Positions 19,535-32,175 of a stretch of 64,000 nt of DNA are shown here, piece after piece. The DNA comes from Aureimonas sp. SA4125 (GTDB lineage: Bacteria; Pseudomonadota; Alphaproteobacteria; Rhizobiales; Rhizobiaceae). The notes below the pieces were generated by a model. That model saw only the letters and a program-made list of their open reading frames with translations. It was not told where the DNA came from and did not search any database. Position 1 is the stretch's first letter; each line of letters starts with the position of its first letter. Location of the stretch: positions 1,550,001-1,614,000 of the forward strand of contig NZ_AP025032.1 in NCBI RefSeq assembly GCF_019973775.1, read 5' to 3'. Made by a program: the position numbers and the translations under genes.

Positions 19535-20565
19535 CACCGGCCTTGCGCGTCCTCTACATCGACGACGACGAGGGCTTGCGGCGGATCACCGCGCGGGCGC
19601 TGACGCGCCGGGGCTATGCAGTGGAGACGGCGGGCTCGGGCCAGGAAGGCGTGGCGATGGCCGCCGCGGCGGATTTCGACGTCGTCGCCGTGGACCACTA
19701 CATGCCGGGGCAGGACGGGCTGGCGACGCTGGCGAACCTGCGCGAGCTGCCCTACCAGCCGCCCGTCGTCTACGTCACGGGCTCGGAAGAAAGCAGCATT
19801 GCGGTCGCCGCGATGAAGGCCGGCGCGTCCGACTACGTGGTGAAGACGATCGGCGACGATTTCTTCGACCTCCTGGCGACGACGCTGAAGCAGGCCACCG
19901 AGCGCCGCCAGCTGCGCCTCGACAAGGAGAATGCGGAGCGTTCGCTGCTGGCCACGAATGCCCGGCTGGAAGCGCTGCTGAAGGAAGTGAACCACCGCGT
20001 CGCCAACAGCCTGCAGATGGTATCGAGCTTCGTGCAGATGCAGGCCGGTGCGGTATCGGAGGATAGCGCCCGCTCGGCCCTGCGCGATACGCAGCGACGG
20101 ATTCTCGCCATCGCGCAGGTCCATCGCCGTCTCTACACCTCCGACGAGGTCAGCCTCGTCGACATGGTCGACTACCTCACGGCGCTTCTGGCCGAGCTCG
20201 AGGAGACCTTTTCCACCGCCGCCGCGCCCCGTCATCTGCGGCTGCATGTCGAGGAAATGCGGTTGAAGACCGACCAGGCTGTCTCGATCGGCGTCATCGT
20301 CAACGAACTGGTCAGCAATGCCTGCAAATACGCCTACGATCCCGGCCACTCCGGCGAGGTGCGGATTTCGCTGATGAAGGACGGCGAGGATCGCTTCGAG
20401 CTGCGCGTCGAGGACGATGGCCGGGGCCTGGCGGAAAACGACTCCCCGCGCGGAACGGGCCTCGGGCGACGGCTGATCGGGGCCATGGCACACAGCCTGA
20501 AGGCCGAACTCGTCTACGAGCCGACCCCCGTCGGCGTTCACGCCATCCTGCGCGCCGCCCTCTGA
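19531..20565 (+). CDS. Receiver-HisKA_2 (HWE-like) hybrid kinase
   Basis: A 344-residue protein. The N-terminal receiver (about residues 5-120) has D55 in VAVDHYMPG and the switch lysine in DYVVKTIGDD. A HisKA_2-type dimerisation domain follows, with H155 in LLKEVNHRVANSLQM, then HATPase_c with NELVSNACKYAY and DDGRGL. Putting the receiver before a soluble kinase makes it a controllable kinase whose own target is not encoded here. It overlaps the preceding gene by ATGA. Kinases of this class often feed single receivers or the general stress response in alphaproteobacteria. Confidence 0.85.
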   Translation: MTPALRVLYIDDDEGLRRITARALTRRGYAVETAGSGQEGVAMAAAADFDVVAVDHYMPGQDGLATLANLRELPYQPPVVYVTGSEESSIAVAAMKAGASDYVVKTIGDDFFDLLATTLKQATERRQLRLDKENAERSLLATNARLEALLKEVNHRVANSLQMVSSFVQMQAGAVSEDSARSALRDTQRRILAIAQVHRRLYTSDEVSLVDMVDYLTALLAELEETFSTAAAPRHLRLHVEEMRLKTDQAVSIGVIVNELVSNACKYAYDPGHSGEVRISLMKDGEDRFELRVEDDGRGLAENDSPRGTGLGRRLIGAMAHSLKAELVYEPTPVGVHAILRAAL

Positions 20566-20617
20566 CGACAACGCGGCCGGTGTCGCCGGTCCGACCCGCC
20601 GCACCGGCGCCGGGGCG

Positions 20618-22072
20618 CTACAGGAGCGGCGCCATCGCCGCCGCGGCGCGCGCAAGGCCCCAGCCGAGCAGCCGCTCGGCCGAGGCCGGATCGGCTGCCT
20701 CGACGTAGCAGCGCAGTTCCGGCGCATTGCCGGACGCGCGGAAATGGATGACGCTGCGATCGGCAAGCGTCATGTGAACCCCATCCAGCCGGTCGACGGC
20801 GACCACGGTACCGACGTCGTCCATGAAGGCTGTGCGGTAGTCCGGGTCGTCCGCGAGGCGCCGGAGCAGTTCGCCGCTGCGTTCGGCCGGCACGTCCTGG
20901 AGGCGATGGGCGGCGGTATGGCCGACGGCCAGGCCGGCGACGATGTCGCTGAGGGTCTCGCGCCGTGCCGCCATCGTGGCGAGGACGCTGATGATCGGCA
21001 GGAGGGCGTCCCGTGTCGGCAGTGCGGCAAGGCGCCGTCCGGCGCGCTCGATCGGGGTGCCGAGAAGGACGCCGCCATTCGCCTCGAAGCCGAGGACGCC
21101 GTCCGGCGCATCCCCCGCCTCGACCATGCCGGCGATGACGAAGGGTGAGCCGACGCGCGTTCGCAGGACGTGCTCGGCGATGCAGGCGGTCTCGATCGCC
21201 GAACTCGACGTGATCGGCGTGACGATCGTCCTGATGCGCAGATGGCCGGCCGTCAGAAGGCCGAGAATGTCGCCGCGCAGGATGGCGCCGGTCTCGTCGG
21301 CGACGAGGGGGCGATCGGCGTCGCCGTCGGCCGAGACGATGGCATCGAAGCGCCCCTCGGCGGCCCAGCCGGCGATCAGCGCCGTGTCCTCCGGCCGGTG
21401 CGCTTCCGTGTCGACCGGGATGAACCGGTCGGACCGCCCGAGACCCTCGACCCTCGCGCCAAGCCCTGTCAGCACCTGTCCCAGCCCGTCGCGGGCGACC
21501 GTGCTCTGCTCGTAGATTCCGACGGTGAGGCCGGCCAGGCAGTCGCGCGGGAAGAAGTCGAGATAGCGCGCGATGTAGGCGGCAAGAGCGGGGTGGCGCT
21601 GAGCCGGTTCCGCATCCGCCGGTGGCACGACGTCTTCCCCGAGGTCGGCGAAGGCGGCGAGGATGCCGGCCTCGTCCGCCTTGGTGATCTCGCCGTCCGG
21701 CCGATAGAACTTCAGCCCGTTGCGGTCGTCGGGGATATGGCTGCCGGTGACCATCACGCCGGCCGCGCCATGCGCCATCGCCGCCAGCGCGAGGGCCGGC
21801 GTCGGGAGGGCGCCGCAATCGAGCGGCGTGTAGCCGGCGGCGCGGGCGGCGGCGATGCAGGCGGTGGCGATCGCCGGGCTGGATGACCGCAGGTCCCGCC
21901 CGACGAGGAGGGCACGCGAAGCGGCGCCCGGCACGGACTGCGCTGGATCGGTATCGGGCCGCGAAGCGTCGAGATGGCGCAGGAACGCCAGCGTGTAGGC
22001 GAAGCTCGGCCGTCCCACGAGATCGCCGACCAGGCCGCGCAGGCCGCTGGTGCCGAATTTCAGGCTGCTCAT
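20618..22072 (-). CDS. Phosphomannomutase/phosphoglucomutase-type phosphohexomutase
   Basis: A 484-residue alpha-D-phosphohexomutase. The N-terminus MSSLKFGTSGLRGLVGDL matches the family. The active serine lies in MVTGSHIPDDRNGLKFY (about residue 103), the Mg loop is VSADGDADRPLV (about 245), and a C-terminal phosphate-binding region (HFRASGNAPELRCYVEA) is present. It supplies hexose-1-phosphates for nucleotide sugars. The usual SHNP/SHNPP loop reads SHIP, with Ile-Pro replacing Asn-Pro. Substrate specificity (mannose, glucose or glucosamine) is not resolved. The start is preceded by an unusually strong hairpin. Confidence 0.85.
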   Translation of the reverse strand: MSSLKFGTSGLRGLVGDLVGRPSFAYTLAFLRHLDASRPDTDPAQSVPGAASRALLVGRDLRSSSPAIATACIAAARAAGYTPLDCGALPTPALALAAMAHGAAGVMVTGSHIPDDRNGLKFYRPDGEITKADEAGILAAFADLGEDVVPPADAEPAQRHPALAAYIARYLDFFPRDCLAGLTVGIYEQSTVARDGLGQVLTGLGARVEGLGRSDRFIPVDTEAHRPEDTALIAGWAAEGRFDAIVSADGDADRPLVADETGAILRGDILGLLTAGHLRIRTIVTPITSSSAIETACIAEHVLRTRVGSPFVIAGMVEAGDAPDGVLGFEANGGVLLGTPIERAGRRLAALPTRDALLPIISVLATMAARRETLSDIVAGLAVGHTAAHRLQDVPAERSGELLRRLADDPDYRTAFMDDVGTVVAVDRLDGVHMTLADRSVIHFRASGNAPELRCYVEAADPASAERLLGWGLARAAAAMAPLL

Positions 22073-22105
22073 GGCTGGCATTCCGACCAAAAGGGTTGCT
22101 AGGAA

Positions 22106-22142
22106 CACCGCCATGCGCGCCTGAAAGGCGCGCATGGCGGTG
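22106..22142 (-). other. Perfect 17-bp-stem hairpin upstream of the phosphohexomutase
   Basis: Arms CACCGCCATGCGCGCCT and AGGCGCGCATGGCGGTG flank a GAA loop with no mismatch, 33 bases before the phosphohexomutase ATG. It could be a second terminator behind livK, a structure in the mutase leader, or a mobile palindrome. There is no U-run directly after it on the minus strand (GTTCCTAGCAACCC). Confidence 0.65.
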
Positions 22143-22315
22143 GAAGAGATGACCACCGGGCCTCAGATGTCCGCATGGGCATGTGTGGCAAGAGGGGGAG
22201 GCGGGCGAGAAGGATGCGCGATCGCGCCGCGGAAAGAGGATACAGGCCGGCGACCGGCACCCGTGGCCTCATGCCGCTGCCATGCCTCGCTCCTGCGGGC
22301 ACTCCCCAAATAATA

Positions 22316-22369
22316 GGTCCGGCGCATCGCTGCACCGGACCCATGTTTCGACCGCTCCGACTGGAGCGG
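22316..22369 (-). terminator. Two hairpins downstream of the liv binding-protein gene
   Basis: In the transcript direction the first hairpin has arms at 22363-22369 and 22352-22358 (CCGCTCC, loop GACT). The second has arms at 22335-22341 and 22316-22322 (GGTCCGG/CCGGACC) and is followed by CTATTATTTGG, a short U-rich run. It begins 10 bases after the stop and should end the binding-protein message. Confidence 0.65.
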
Positions 22370-22379
22370 CACGTCGTCC

Positions 22380-23486
<1,107 letters not shown>

Positions 23487-23639
23487 GACAACCTTCCTGT
23501 GTGTACGGGACTGGGGTGAACGCGGGTGGAAAGCCAGGTCGGCCGGAGCCGACTGTCTGACGGGATTAAAGACCAGGATGGGCGGGGACGGAATAGCGAC
23601 GTGCTACTTATCGGTGCCTTTGGTGAAAGATTCCCGGTC

Positions 23640-24001
23640 TCAGGAAGGGGACGACGCGCCGGCTGCCAGAAATCCGTACTGCCGCGCCATCTGCCGGCTC
23701 CGCACGAACTGCCGTCCCGCCGCCGCGATGGCCATCAGGATGACGAAGTCGACCAGCGCATAGTGCAGCGCCGTGGGGAACGTCGAGACGGGCAGGAAGA
23801 AACTGCCGCCGAACAGGCTGAAATGGATGAAGCGCGCGGCGACTGTCAGAAGAAAGACGTAGAAGACAAGAATCCCCCAGCCGCTCCAGGTGAGGGCCGT
23901 CGACCGTCCGATCATCCAGGCACCGCCGCCGCCGAGCGCCAGCGTGACCACCAGAAACTCGACCCAGCTGACTTCCCACAAAAGCGACATTTCCGGCGCC
24001 A

Positions 24002-24002
<1 letters not shown>
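23640..24002 (-). CDS. DUF6867-type membrane protein in the liv operon
   Basis: A 120-residue protein starting MAPEMSLLWEVSWVEFLVVTLALGG, with three hydrophobic segments (about residues 13-33, 40-60 and 80-100) and FIHFSLFGGSFFLPVS. I recognise it as the DUF6867 family, which repeatedly occurs between livF and the binding-protein gene in Rhizobiales. The function is unknown; an accessory role in the transporter is inferred from conserved position. Its start overlaps the livF stop (TGATG), so it is coupled. Confidence 0.75.
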
Positions 24003-24756
<754 letters not shown>

Positions 24757-24760
<4 letters not shown>

Positions 24761-25797
24761 GAGGCTCTCCCTTGCACGTCGCCGGCAGCATCGACCTTCG
24801 CGACCTCGATGGCCGCGTCGATGTCGCCTGCGCCGAGTTTCTCCTCCACCGCCTCGACCTCCTCGTCGTCGACGCCGAGATAGGCGGCGATGACCTTGGG
24901 ATCGTTGCGGACCACCGCGGCCGAGCCGTCGGCGATCTTCTTGCCGTAGTCGAGGACGATGATGTGGTCGGAGATTTCCATGACCACGCCCATGTCGTGC
25001 TCGATCAGCAGCAGCGAGACGTCGTGCTCGTCGCGGATGAGGCGCAGGAGCTTGTTGAGTTCGGCCGACTCGCGCGGGTTGAGCCCGGCGGCCGGCTCGT
25101 CGAGGCACAGAAGGGCCGGGCCCGTGCACATGGCGCGGGCGATCTCCAGCCGTCGCTGGGCGCCATAGGAGAGGTCTGCGGCCGGATCGTCGGCGCGGTC
25201 GAGGAGATCGGCATAGCCGAGCCAGGCGATGGCCTTGTCCATCGCGGCCTTGCGCGCTTTGACATAGCCGGGGAGGCCGAAGAGGCCGCCGATGGTGAAG
25301 CCCGAGGCGCGCATCAGCGTGTTGTGTTGGGCGACGAGGAGATTTTCCAGGCACGTCATGCCGCCGAACAGGCGGATGTTCTGGAAGGTTCGGGCGACGC
25401 CGGCCTTTTCGGTGATCTTGAAGTCGGCCATGCGCTCGAGGAGGTAGACCGAGCCTTCAGCCTTCTCGCGATGCTGCTCGCCGCTGGCGGTCAGTTCCTC
25501 GACGACGGCGTCGGGGATGTTGCGCCCGCGCTTCAGCGCGATGCGGCCTTCCGTCGGCTTGTAGAAGCCGGTGACGCAGTTGAAGACCGTCGTCTTGCCA
25601 GCGCCGTTCGGGCCGATGAGGGCGGTGATGTCGCCGCGGCCGACGTCGAAGGACAGGCTGTTGATGGCGACGAGACCGCCGAAGCGCATCGTCAGATTCT
25701 GGACGCGGAGGATCGGGTCCGTCAGCCAGCGTTGCGGTGCGGTGTCGGCTGGGGAGGACGCGCCGAGGGGCGAGGGGGCGTTCATGGTGGCGGCCAT
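24757..25797 (-). CDS. livG: Branched-chain amino acid ABC transporter ATPase LivG
   Basis: A 346-residue ATPase with Walker A LIGPNGAGKTTVFNCVTGFY, the LivG insertion region, VARTFQNIRLFGGMTCLENLL, signature LSYGAQRRLEIARAM and Walker B LLCLDEPAAGLNP. It is about 90 residues longer than E. coli LivG: a ~25-residue N-terminal lead, a ~30-residue insert after the first strand (RNIPDAVVEELTASGEQHRE), and an acidic C-terminal tail (DDEEVEAVEEKLGAGD). The extra parts are common in rhizobial homologues as far as I know. Its start overlaps the livM stop (TGATG). Confidence 0.9.
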
Positions 25798-27197
25798 CAG
25801 TGACCCTCCCCCTGCGAGACCATGTCGGCGCCGATCCGCTTCTTCTCCTTGTAGACGGCGGACGGCGTTCGAGACGAGATCAGGCCGCGCGGTTTCCAGA
25901 CCATGATGGCGATCATGGCGAGGCCGAAGATGAGCATGCGGTACTGCGTCGGGTCGAACCCCTCGCCGAACACCGACTTGAGGATGGTGAGGTTCCTGAG
26001 AAGCTCGATGCCGCCGATCATGACCACCGAGGCGATGACGACGCCGAGCTGCGAGCCGAGACCGCCGAGGACGACGATGGCCAGGATGATCGCCGACTCG
26101 ATGAAGGTGAAGCTCTCGGGCGAGATGAAGCCCTGGCGCGTGGCGAAGAAGGACCCGGCGAAGCCGCCGAACATCGCGCCGGTGGCGAACGCCGTGAGCT
26201 TCACGTTCGTGGTGTTGATGCCGAGCGAGCGGCAGGCGATCTCGTCCTCGCGCAGGGCTTCCCAGGCCCGGCCGATCGGCATCTTGCGCATGCGCGTGGT
26301 GACGAAGTTGGTGAAGAGGGCCAGCGCCAGGATGATGTAGTAGAGAAAGACGAAGCGGTGGATTGAGGAGTATTCGAGGCCGAAATAGTCGGCGAAGCCG
26401 CCTTCGCCACGGCTGAACTCGAGGCCGAACAGCGTCGGCTTCGGGATGCCGAGCAGGCCGTTCGGGCCGCCGGTGATCGGCGCCCAGTTGATGAGGACGA
26501 CGCGGATGATCTCGCCGAAGGCCAGCGTCACGATGGCGAGATAGTCGCCGCGCAGGCGCAGCACGGGAAAGCCCAGCATCACGCCCCAGGCGGCGGCGAA
26601 CAGGCCCGCCATCGGCAGGCAGACCCAGAAGCCGAGGTCGAAGTTGATTGCCAGCAGCGCGAAGGAATAGGCGCCGACGGCATAGAAGGCGACATAGCCG
26701 AGATCGAGAAGGCCGGCGAGCCCGACGACGATGTTGAGGCCCCAGCCGAGCATGACATAGGTCACGATCAGGATGGCGAGGTCGAGGAGATAGCGGTTCT
26801 GGTTCGGCAGTACCGCATCGATGATGAAGGGCAGGAACAGCGCGATCAGGAGCATGGCGAGGCCGAAGACCTTGCCGAGCAGGCTCAGCGTGTTGGCCCG
26901 CGACGCCGATGCCGATGCCGGAGCCGCCTTCGCCTTCGGCTCGGACGACGGCTCGGCGCGGAAGATGAAGTAGGAGAGAAGGAAGCGACCGGCAAAGACG
27001 AGGCCAATGGCGATCGCCCAGAGATCCGGCCGGATCGACAGGATGAGGCCGCCGACGGCGATGTCGCTGCGCATGAAGAAGAAGAACAGGGTGAGGAGAC
27101 CCGCGATCGTCGCGGCGACGCAGGCGTCCTTCAGCGACCGGACGAACCGGGTGTCGCGCGCCGGCTCCGTGGCGGCGAGGGTGTTGAGGCTCGTCAT
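25797..27197 (-). CDS. livM: Branched-chain amino acid ABC transporter permease LivM
   Basis: A 466-residue membrane protein. An N-terminal extension with two or three hydrophobic segments and an Ala-rich linker ([14 protein letters not shown]) precedes the permease core. The core contains [41 protein letters not shown] and the coupling loop [20 protein letters not shown]. The start at 27197 is 2 bases from the livH stop. The N-terminal domain is typical of the long LivM form. Confidence 0.9.
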   Translation of the reverse strand: MTSLNTLAATEPARDTRFVRSLKDACVAATIAGLLTLFFFFMRSDIAVGGLILSIRPDLWAIAIGLVFAGRFLLSYFIFRAEPSSEPKAKAAPASASASRANTLSLLGKVFGLAMLLIALFLPFIIDAVLPNQNRYLLDLAILIVTYVMLGWGLNIVVGLAGLLDLGYVAFYAVGAYSFALLAINFDLGFWVCLPMAGLFAAAWGVMLGFPVLRLRGDYLAIVTLAFGEIIRVVLINWAPITGGPNGLLGIPKPTLFGLEFSRGEGGFADYFGLEYSSIHRFVFLYYIILALALFTNFVTTRMRKMPIGRAWEALREDEIACRSLGINTTNVKLTAFATGAMFGGFAGSFFATRQGFISPESFTFIESAIILAIVVLGGLGSQLGVVIASVVMIGGIELLRNLTILKSVFGEGFDPTQYRMLIFGLAMIAIMVWKPRGLISSRTPSAVYKEKKRIGADMVSQGEGH

Positions 27198-27199
27198 GG

Positions 27200-28117
<918 letters not shown>

Positions 28118-28441
28118 GAACCGCCTTTGCGTGCCGTTCGGCCGGTGCCCTCGACCGACATGCCGCCTGTTAGGGCAGACTAGGCCGATCTCCTCATCAT
28201 GATCAGTTTCATAGCAGCGTTGCCGAAGCAACCCGACATTTGACGGGGGAATGGCGCCGATAACGAAAATTGATGAATTCAGGCAACCTTTCCACAACCG
28301 TCATCTCCCGCTGTCGCGTGTTCGACGCAAACGGTCGGGAACAGTGTCGCCGCCGGGCATTCTTGCGGGTAGGAGAAGTCTCTCGCCGCGGCGAAGCCGT
28401 CGTCTTCGCGCGCGTCCGCTCATCCCGTTCTGGAGCACCGC
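28118..28441. other. Divergent livH/purU promoter region
   Basis: 324 bases between two divergent genes. No gene is evident. The middle is relatively A/T-rich (28185-28310, with CATCATGATCAG and TTGATGAATTC), fitting promoters for both directions, but no operator stands out. Confidence 0.5.
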
Positions 28442-29305
28442 ATGGCCGAAGCCGTCACCGCCACCTACGTCCTGACCCTCTCCTGCGTCGACCGGCCCGG
28501 CATCGTCGCCGCGGTGACGACGGAACTGGCCGAGCTCGGCGCCAACATCGCCGAGTCCAGCCAGTTCTGGGACCGCGGGACCGGGCGGTTCTTCATGCGG
28601 ATCGCCTTCACCGCGCCGGTGACCGTGACGCGCGAGGGAGTGGAGAAGGCGATCGAGCCGGTGATCTCGCGCTTCGACGTGAAGACCCGTGTCGTCGACG
28701 CCTCGGTCCGGCCGAAGATCGTGGTGATGGTCTCGAAGTTCGACCACGCCTTGCGCCATCTCCTCTACCAGATCCACGTCGGCTGGATGGATGCCGAGGT
28801 CGTCGCGATCGTCTCCAACCACGAGACATCGCGGCGCATCGCCGAGATCGAGGGGATCGCCTTCCACCACCTGCCGGTCGGCAAGGAGACCAAGGCCGAG
28901 CAGGAGGAAAAGCTCCTCGGCATAGTGCGCGACACCGGCGCCGACCTCGTCGTCCTCGCCCGCTACATGCAGGTCCTGTCGGACCAGCTCTCGAAGCGGC
29001 TGTTCGGCAAGGTGATCAACATCCACCACTCCTTCCTGCCGAGCTTCAAGGGCGCCAAACCCTACCACCAGGCGCATGAGCGCGGCGTAAAGCTGATCGG
29101 CGCGACGGCGCACTACGTCACGCCCGACCTCGACGAGGGGCCGATCATCGAGCAGGAGACCGAGCGCGTCACCCATGCCATGACCGCCGACGACCTCGTC
29201 GCCGCCGGTCGCGACATCGAGAGCCGGGTGCTGGCCCGGGCGGTGAAGCTGCATGTGGAGAGCCGCGTCATGCTGAACGGCCACAAGACGGTGGTGTTCG
29301 CGTAA
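28442..29305 (+). CDS. purU: Formyltetrahydrofolate deformylase
   Basis: A 287-residue enzyme releasing formate from 10-formyltetrahydrofolate, balancing one-carbon and purine supply. The N-terminal ACT domain (YVLTLSCVDRPGIVAAVTTELAELG) is followed by a formyltransferase-like domain with INIHHSFLPSFKGAKPYHQA and IGATAHYVTPDLDEGPII, which include the catalytic Asn, His and Asp region. The length is normal. It stands alone, ending before a hairpin shared with the opposing cys operon. Confidence 0.94.
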   Translation: MAEAVTATYVLTLSCVDRPGIVAAVTTELAELGANIAESSQFWDRGTGRFFMRIAFTAPVTVTREGVEKAIEPVISRFDVKTRVVDASVRPKIVVMVSKFDHALRHLLYQIHVGWMDAEVVAIVSNHETSRRIAEIEGIAFHHLPVGKETKAEQEEKLLGIVRDTGADLVVLARYMQVLSDQLSKRLFGKVINIHHSFLPSFKGAKPYHQAHERGVKLIGATAHYVTPDLDEGPIIEQETERVTHAMTADDLVAAGRDIESRVLARAVKLHVESRVMLNGHKTVVFA

Positions 29306-29342
29306 GCACGGATAGCAGTCTCACCTGTCGCGAGGACAGGGG

Positions 29343-29363
29343 AGACGGTCTTCGGCCGTCTTT
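29343..29363 (+). terminator. Intrinsic terminator after purU
   Basis: AGACGG and CCGTCT arms around a C-UUCG-G type loop, followed by TTT. It lies 38 bases after the purU stop, between two convergent genes. Confidence 0.65.
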
Positions 29364-29404
29364 GCGGCGGGGTGTGAGGAGAAGTCCGAACAGCGCCGCA
29401 CGGC

Positions 29405-31267
29405 TTACCAGGCCGACACGATTCCGCGCTCCTCAAGAGTCCTGATAACCTCGTCGGCCAGGCGATCGGGCGTCGATCCGCCGGCCATCAGCGCGATTTC
29501 CGGGTTCGACGGACGCTCGTAGGCCTGGTCAATGCCGGTGAAGTTTCGAAGTTCTCCCGCCAGCGCGCGTTTGTAGAGCCCCTTGGGATCGCGCGCGATG
29601 CAGGTTTCCAGTGGCGCGTCGACGAAGACCTCGAGAAACTCGGAGCTGTCGACCAGCGAGCGGACAATGTCTCTTTCCGCCTGGAACGGCGAGATGAAGG
29701 AGCACAGCACGATCAATCCGGCATCCACCATCAGCTTGGCGACCTCGCCGACACGCCGGATGTTTTCGATCCGGTCGACGTCGGTGAAGCCGAGGTTCTT
29801 ATTGAGACCATGCCGGACATTGTCGCCATCGAGCAAGGTGGTGTGCAGCCCGCGGGAGTGCAGCTTGATTTCCACGATGTTGGCGATCGTCGATTTTCCC
29901 GCGCCGGACAGTCCGGTGAACCAGATGACCGCCGGCCTCTGATGCTTCAGCGCGGCGCGCGCCGTCTTGGTGACGGTGAGTTCCTGATGGTGGACGTTTG
30001 TCGCACGCCGGAGCGCGAAGTCGATGATGCCGGCGCCCAATGTCGCATTGGTGCGGCGATCGATGAGGACGAAGCTGCCGGTGCCCGGATTGTCGCAAAA
30101 CGCGTCGAACGCGATCTGCATGGAGACCGAAAGATTGCAGTAGCCGATTTCGTTGAGGCCAAGCGTTTTCGCGGCGATGTGGGTAAGACCGTCGATCTCC
30201 ACCCGGTGCTTGAGCTCGGAGACTGTCACCGGCAACGTCCGCGTGCCGATCTTCATCAGATACGAACGGCCCGGCAACAGGCGGATGTCGCTCATCCAGA
30301 CGACATGGGCGGCGAACTGGTCGGCGACGACAGGACGATCCCGGGGGGCAACCAGCAAATCGCCACGTGCAAGATCGACATTGTCAGCGAGCGCGATCAT
30401 CACCGCGTCACCAGCCTCAGCACTGGTCTTGTCGCCGTCGGAACTGACGATCCGGGCAATCGTCGTCCTGCGCCCCGAGCAGGCGACGACAACTTCCTGA
30501 CCCGCTGCGAGCACGCCCGTCTCGATCGTGCCGGCATAGAAGCGCTGATCGGCGTCCACACGCGTCACCAGCTGGATCGGCAAGCGCAGGGGACGGGCGA
30601 GGCGGGGATTGTCGACCGCGACCTGTTCCAGATGCTCGATTAGCGTCGGCCCGCGGTACCAGGCGAGCTTCTCCGAGGGGGTGGAGACATTGTCGCCGAG
30701 GCTGGCCGAAAGGGGGATGGCGGTGAAGGAGTCCAGTCCCAGAATATCGGCATAGGCCTTGAACGCATCGCTGATCTCGCGAAACTCAGCCTCGCGATAG
30801 TCGACGAGATCAATCTTGTTGACGGCCAGCACAAAGTGCCGGACTCCGAGGAGTGAGGCGATATAGGCGTGTCGACGGGTCTGGGTCAGGAGACCCTTCT
30901 TCGCGTTGACGAGGAGGATGGCGAGATCGCAATTGGAGGCCGCCGTCGCCATGTTGCGGGTATACTGCTCGTGTCCCGGCGTGTCCGCGACGAGGAAGCT
31001 TCGTCCTGGCGTGGCGAAGTGGCGGTAAGCGACATCGATCGTGATGCCCTGCTCCATTTCGGCCTCGAGTCCGTCGACAAGCAACGCGAAATCAACGTCG
31101 GCCGCGCCCTGCTTGCGTGACAGATCCCGCAGCGCCTGAAGCTGGTCGTCCAGGATGGAGTGCTGCTCGAACAACAGGCGGCCGATCAGAGTCGACTTGC
31201 CGTCATCGACGGAACCGCAGGTCAGAAGGTGAAGCGTCGGCAACTCGGGCGTGCGGTCACCTGGCAT
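29405..31267 (-). CDS. cysNC: Bifunctional sulfate adenylyltransferase large subunit / APS kinase
   Basis: A 620-residue fusion, NodQ-like. The N-terminal EF-Tu-type GTPase has [20 protein letters not shown] (about residues 9-28), [18 protein letters not shown] and [10 protein letters not shown], with beta-barrel domains following. The C-terminal APS kinase (about 440-620) has [33 protein letters not shown] and [13 protein letters not shown]. With CysD it makes APS and then PAPS, the sulfate donor. Its start overlaps the cysD stop (TGATG). No PAPS reductase is nearby, so this copy may feed sulfation rather than cysteine synthesis (inference). Confidence 0.93.
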   Translation of the reverse strand: MPGDRTPELPTLHLLTCGSVDDGKSTLIGRLLFEQHSILDDQLQALRDLSRKQGAADVDFALLVDGLEAEMEQGITIDVAYRHFATPGRSFLVADTPGHEQYTRNMATAASNCDLAILLVNAKKGLLTQTRRHAYIASLLGVRHFVLAVNKIDLVDYREAEFREISDAFKAYADILGLDSFTAIPLSASLGDNVSTPSEKLAWYRGPTLIEHLEQVAVDNPRLARPLRLPIQLVTRVDADQRFYAGTIETGVLAAGQEVVVACSGRRTTIARIVSSDGDKTSAEAGDAVMIALADNVDLARGDLLVAPRDRPVVADQFAAHVVWMSDIRLLPGRSYLMKIGTRTLPVTVSELKHRVEIDGLTHIAAKTLGLNEIGYCNLSVSMQIAFDAFCDNPGTGSFVLIDRRTNATLGAGIIDFALRRATNVHHQELTVTKTARAALKHQRPAVIWFTGLSGAGKSTIANIVEIKLHSRGLHTTLLDGDNVRHGLNKNLGFTDVDRIENIRRVGEVAKLMVDAGLIVLCSFISPFQAERDIVRSLVDSSEFLEVFVDAPLETCIARDPKGLYKRALAGELRNFTGIDQAYERPSNPEIALMAGGSTPDRLADEVIRTLEERGIVSAW

Positions 31268-32175
31268 CAGAAGTAGCCCTCGCGTTTCTTCTTTTCCATC
31301 GAGTCTCCCCCGTCACTGTCGATCAGCCGACCTTCGCGCTCCGACCGCCGCGACGACTGCATCTCGTCGATGATATCGTCGAGCGTCGCCGCCGTGGAAG
31401 GCATGGCACCCGTCAGGGGATAGCAGCCGAGCGTGCGGAAACGCACGCTCAGGAGCTCGGGCGTCTCTCCCGGCCGAAGGGGCAGGCGTTCGTCGTCGCG
31501 GACGATGAGCGCGCCGTCGCGATGCAGGACCGGCCGTTCCCTTGCGAAATACAGTGGCACGACCGGGATGCCTTCTGCCCGGATGTAGTGCCAGACGTCG
31601 AGCTCGGTCCAGTTCGAGAGAGGAAAGGCCCGAACGGATTCACCCTCGGCGATGCGGGTATTGTAGAGGCGCCAGAGTTCTGGGCGCTGATTGCGCGGGT
31701 CCCAGCCGTGGCCGGCCGAGCGGTGGGAGAGAACCCGCTCCTTGGCGCGGCTCTTTTCCTCGTCGCGGCGGGCGCCACCGAAGGCGGCATCGTAGCCGCC
31801 TGCATCGAGGGCCTGGCGCAGTGCCTCCGTCTTCATCACCTGGGTGTGGATATTAGAACCCGAGGCGATCGGCGAAATCCCCTCCTCGATGCCGCGTTGG
31901 TTGACGTGGACACGAAGCTCGACGCCCGCCCGGCGCACCGCCTCGTCACGGAAACTGATCATCTCCCGGAACTTCCACGTGGTGTCGACGTGCAGAAGCG
32001 GAAAAGGCAGCTTGGCCGGGTAGAAGGCCTTGAGCGCAAGATGCAGGAGGACACTTGAGTCTTTGCCAACGGAATAGAGCATCACCGGCTTGCGGAATTC
32101 GGCGGCGACCTCGCGCAATATGAACATGGCTTCCGACTCGAGCGCCCTCAGGCGCGGCGAAAGAGGCTCCGTCAT
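31267..32175 (-). CDS. cysD: Sulfate adenylyltransferase small subunit
   Basis: A 302-residue PP-loop protein. ATP-binding is shown by [21 protein letters not shown] (about residue 31), with [19 protein letters not shown] and the C-terminal tail [11 protein letters not shown] typical of CysD/NodP. It catalyses APS formation with the CysN GTPase. Its start overlaps the stop of the upstream glycosyltransferase by 4 bases (ATGA at 32172-32175), an unusual coupling that ties sulfate activation to glycan synthesis. Confidence 0.93.
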   Translation of the reverse strand: MTEPLSPRLRALESEAMFILREVAAEFRKPVMLYSVGKDSSVLLHLALKAFYPAKLPFPLLHVDTTWKFREMISFRDEAVRRAGVELRVHVNQRGIEEGISPIASGSNIHTQVMKTEALRQALDAGGYDAAFGGARRDEEKSRAKERVLSHRSAGHGWDPRNQRPELWRLYNTRIAEGESVRAFPLSNWTELDVWHYIRAEGIPVVPLYFARERPVLHRDGALIVRDDERLPLRPGETPELLSVRFRTLGCYPLTGAMPSTAATLDDIIDEMQSSRRSEREGRLIDSDGGDSMEKKKREGYF

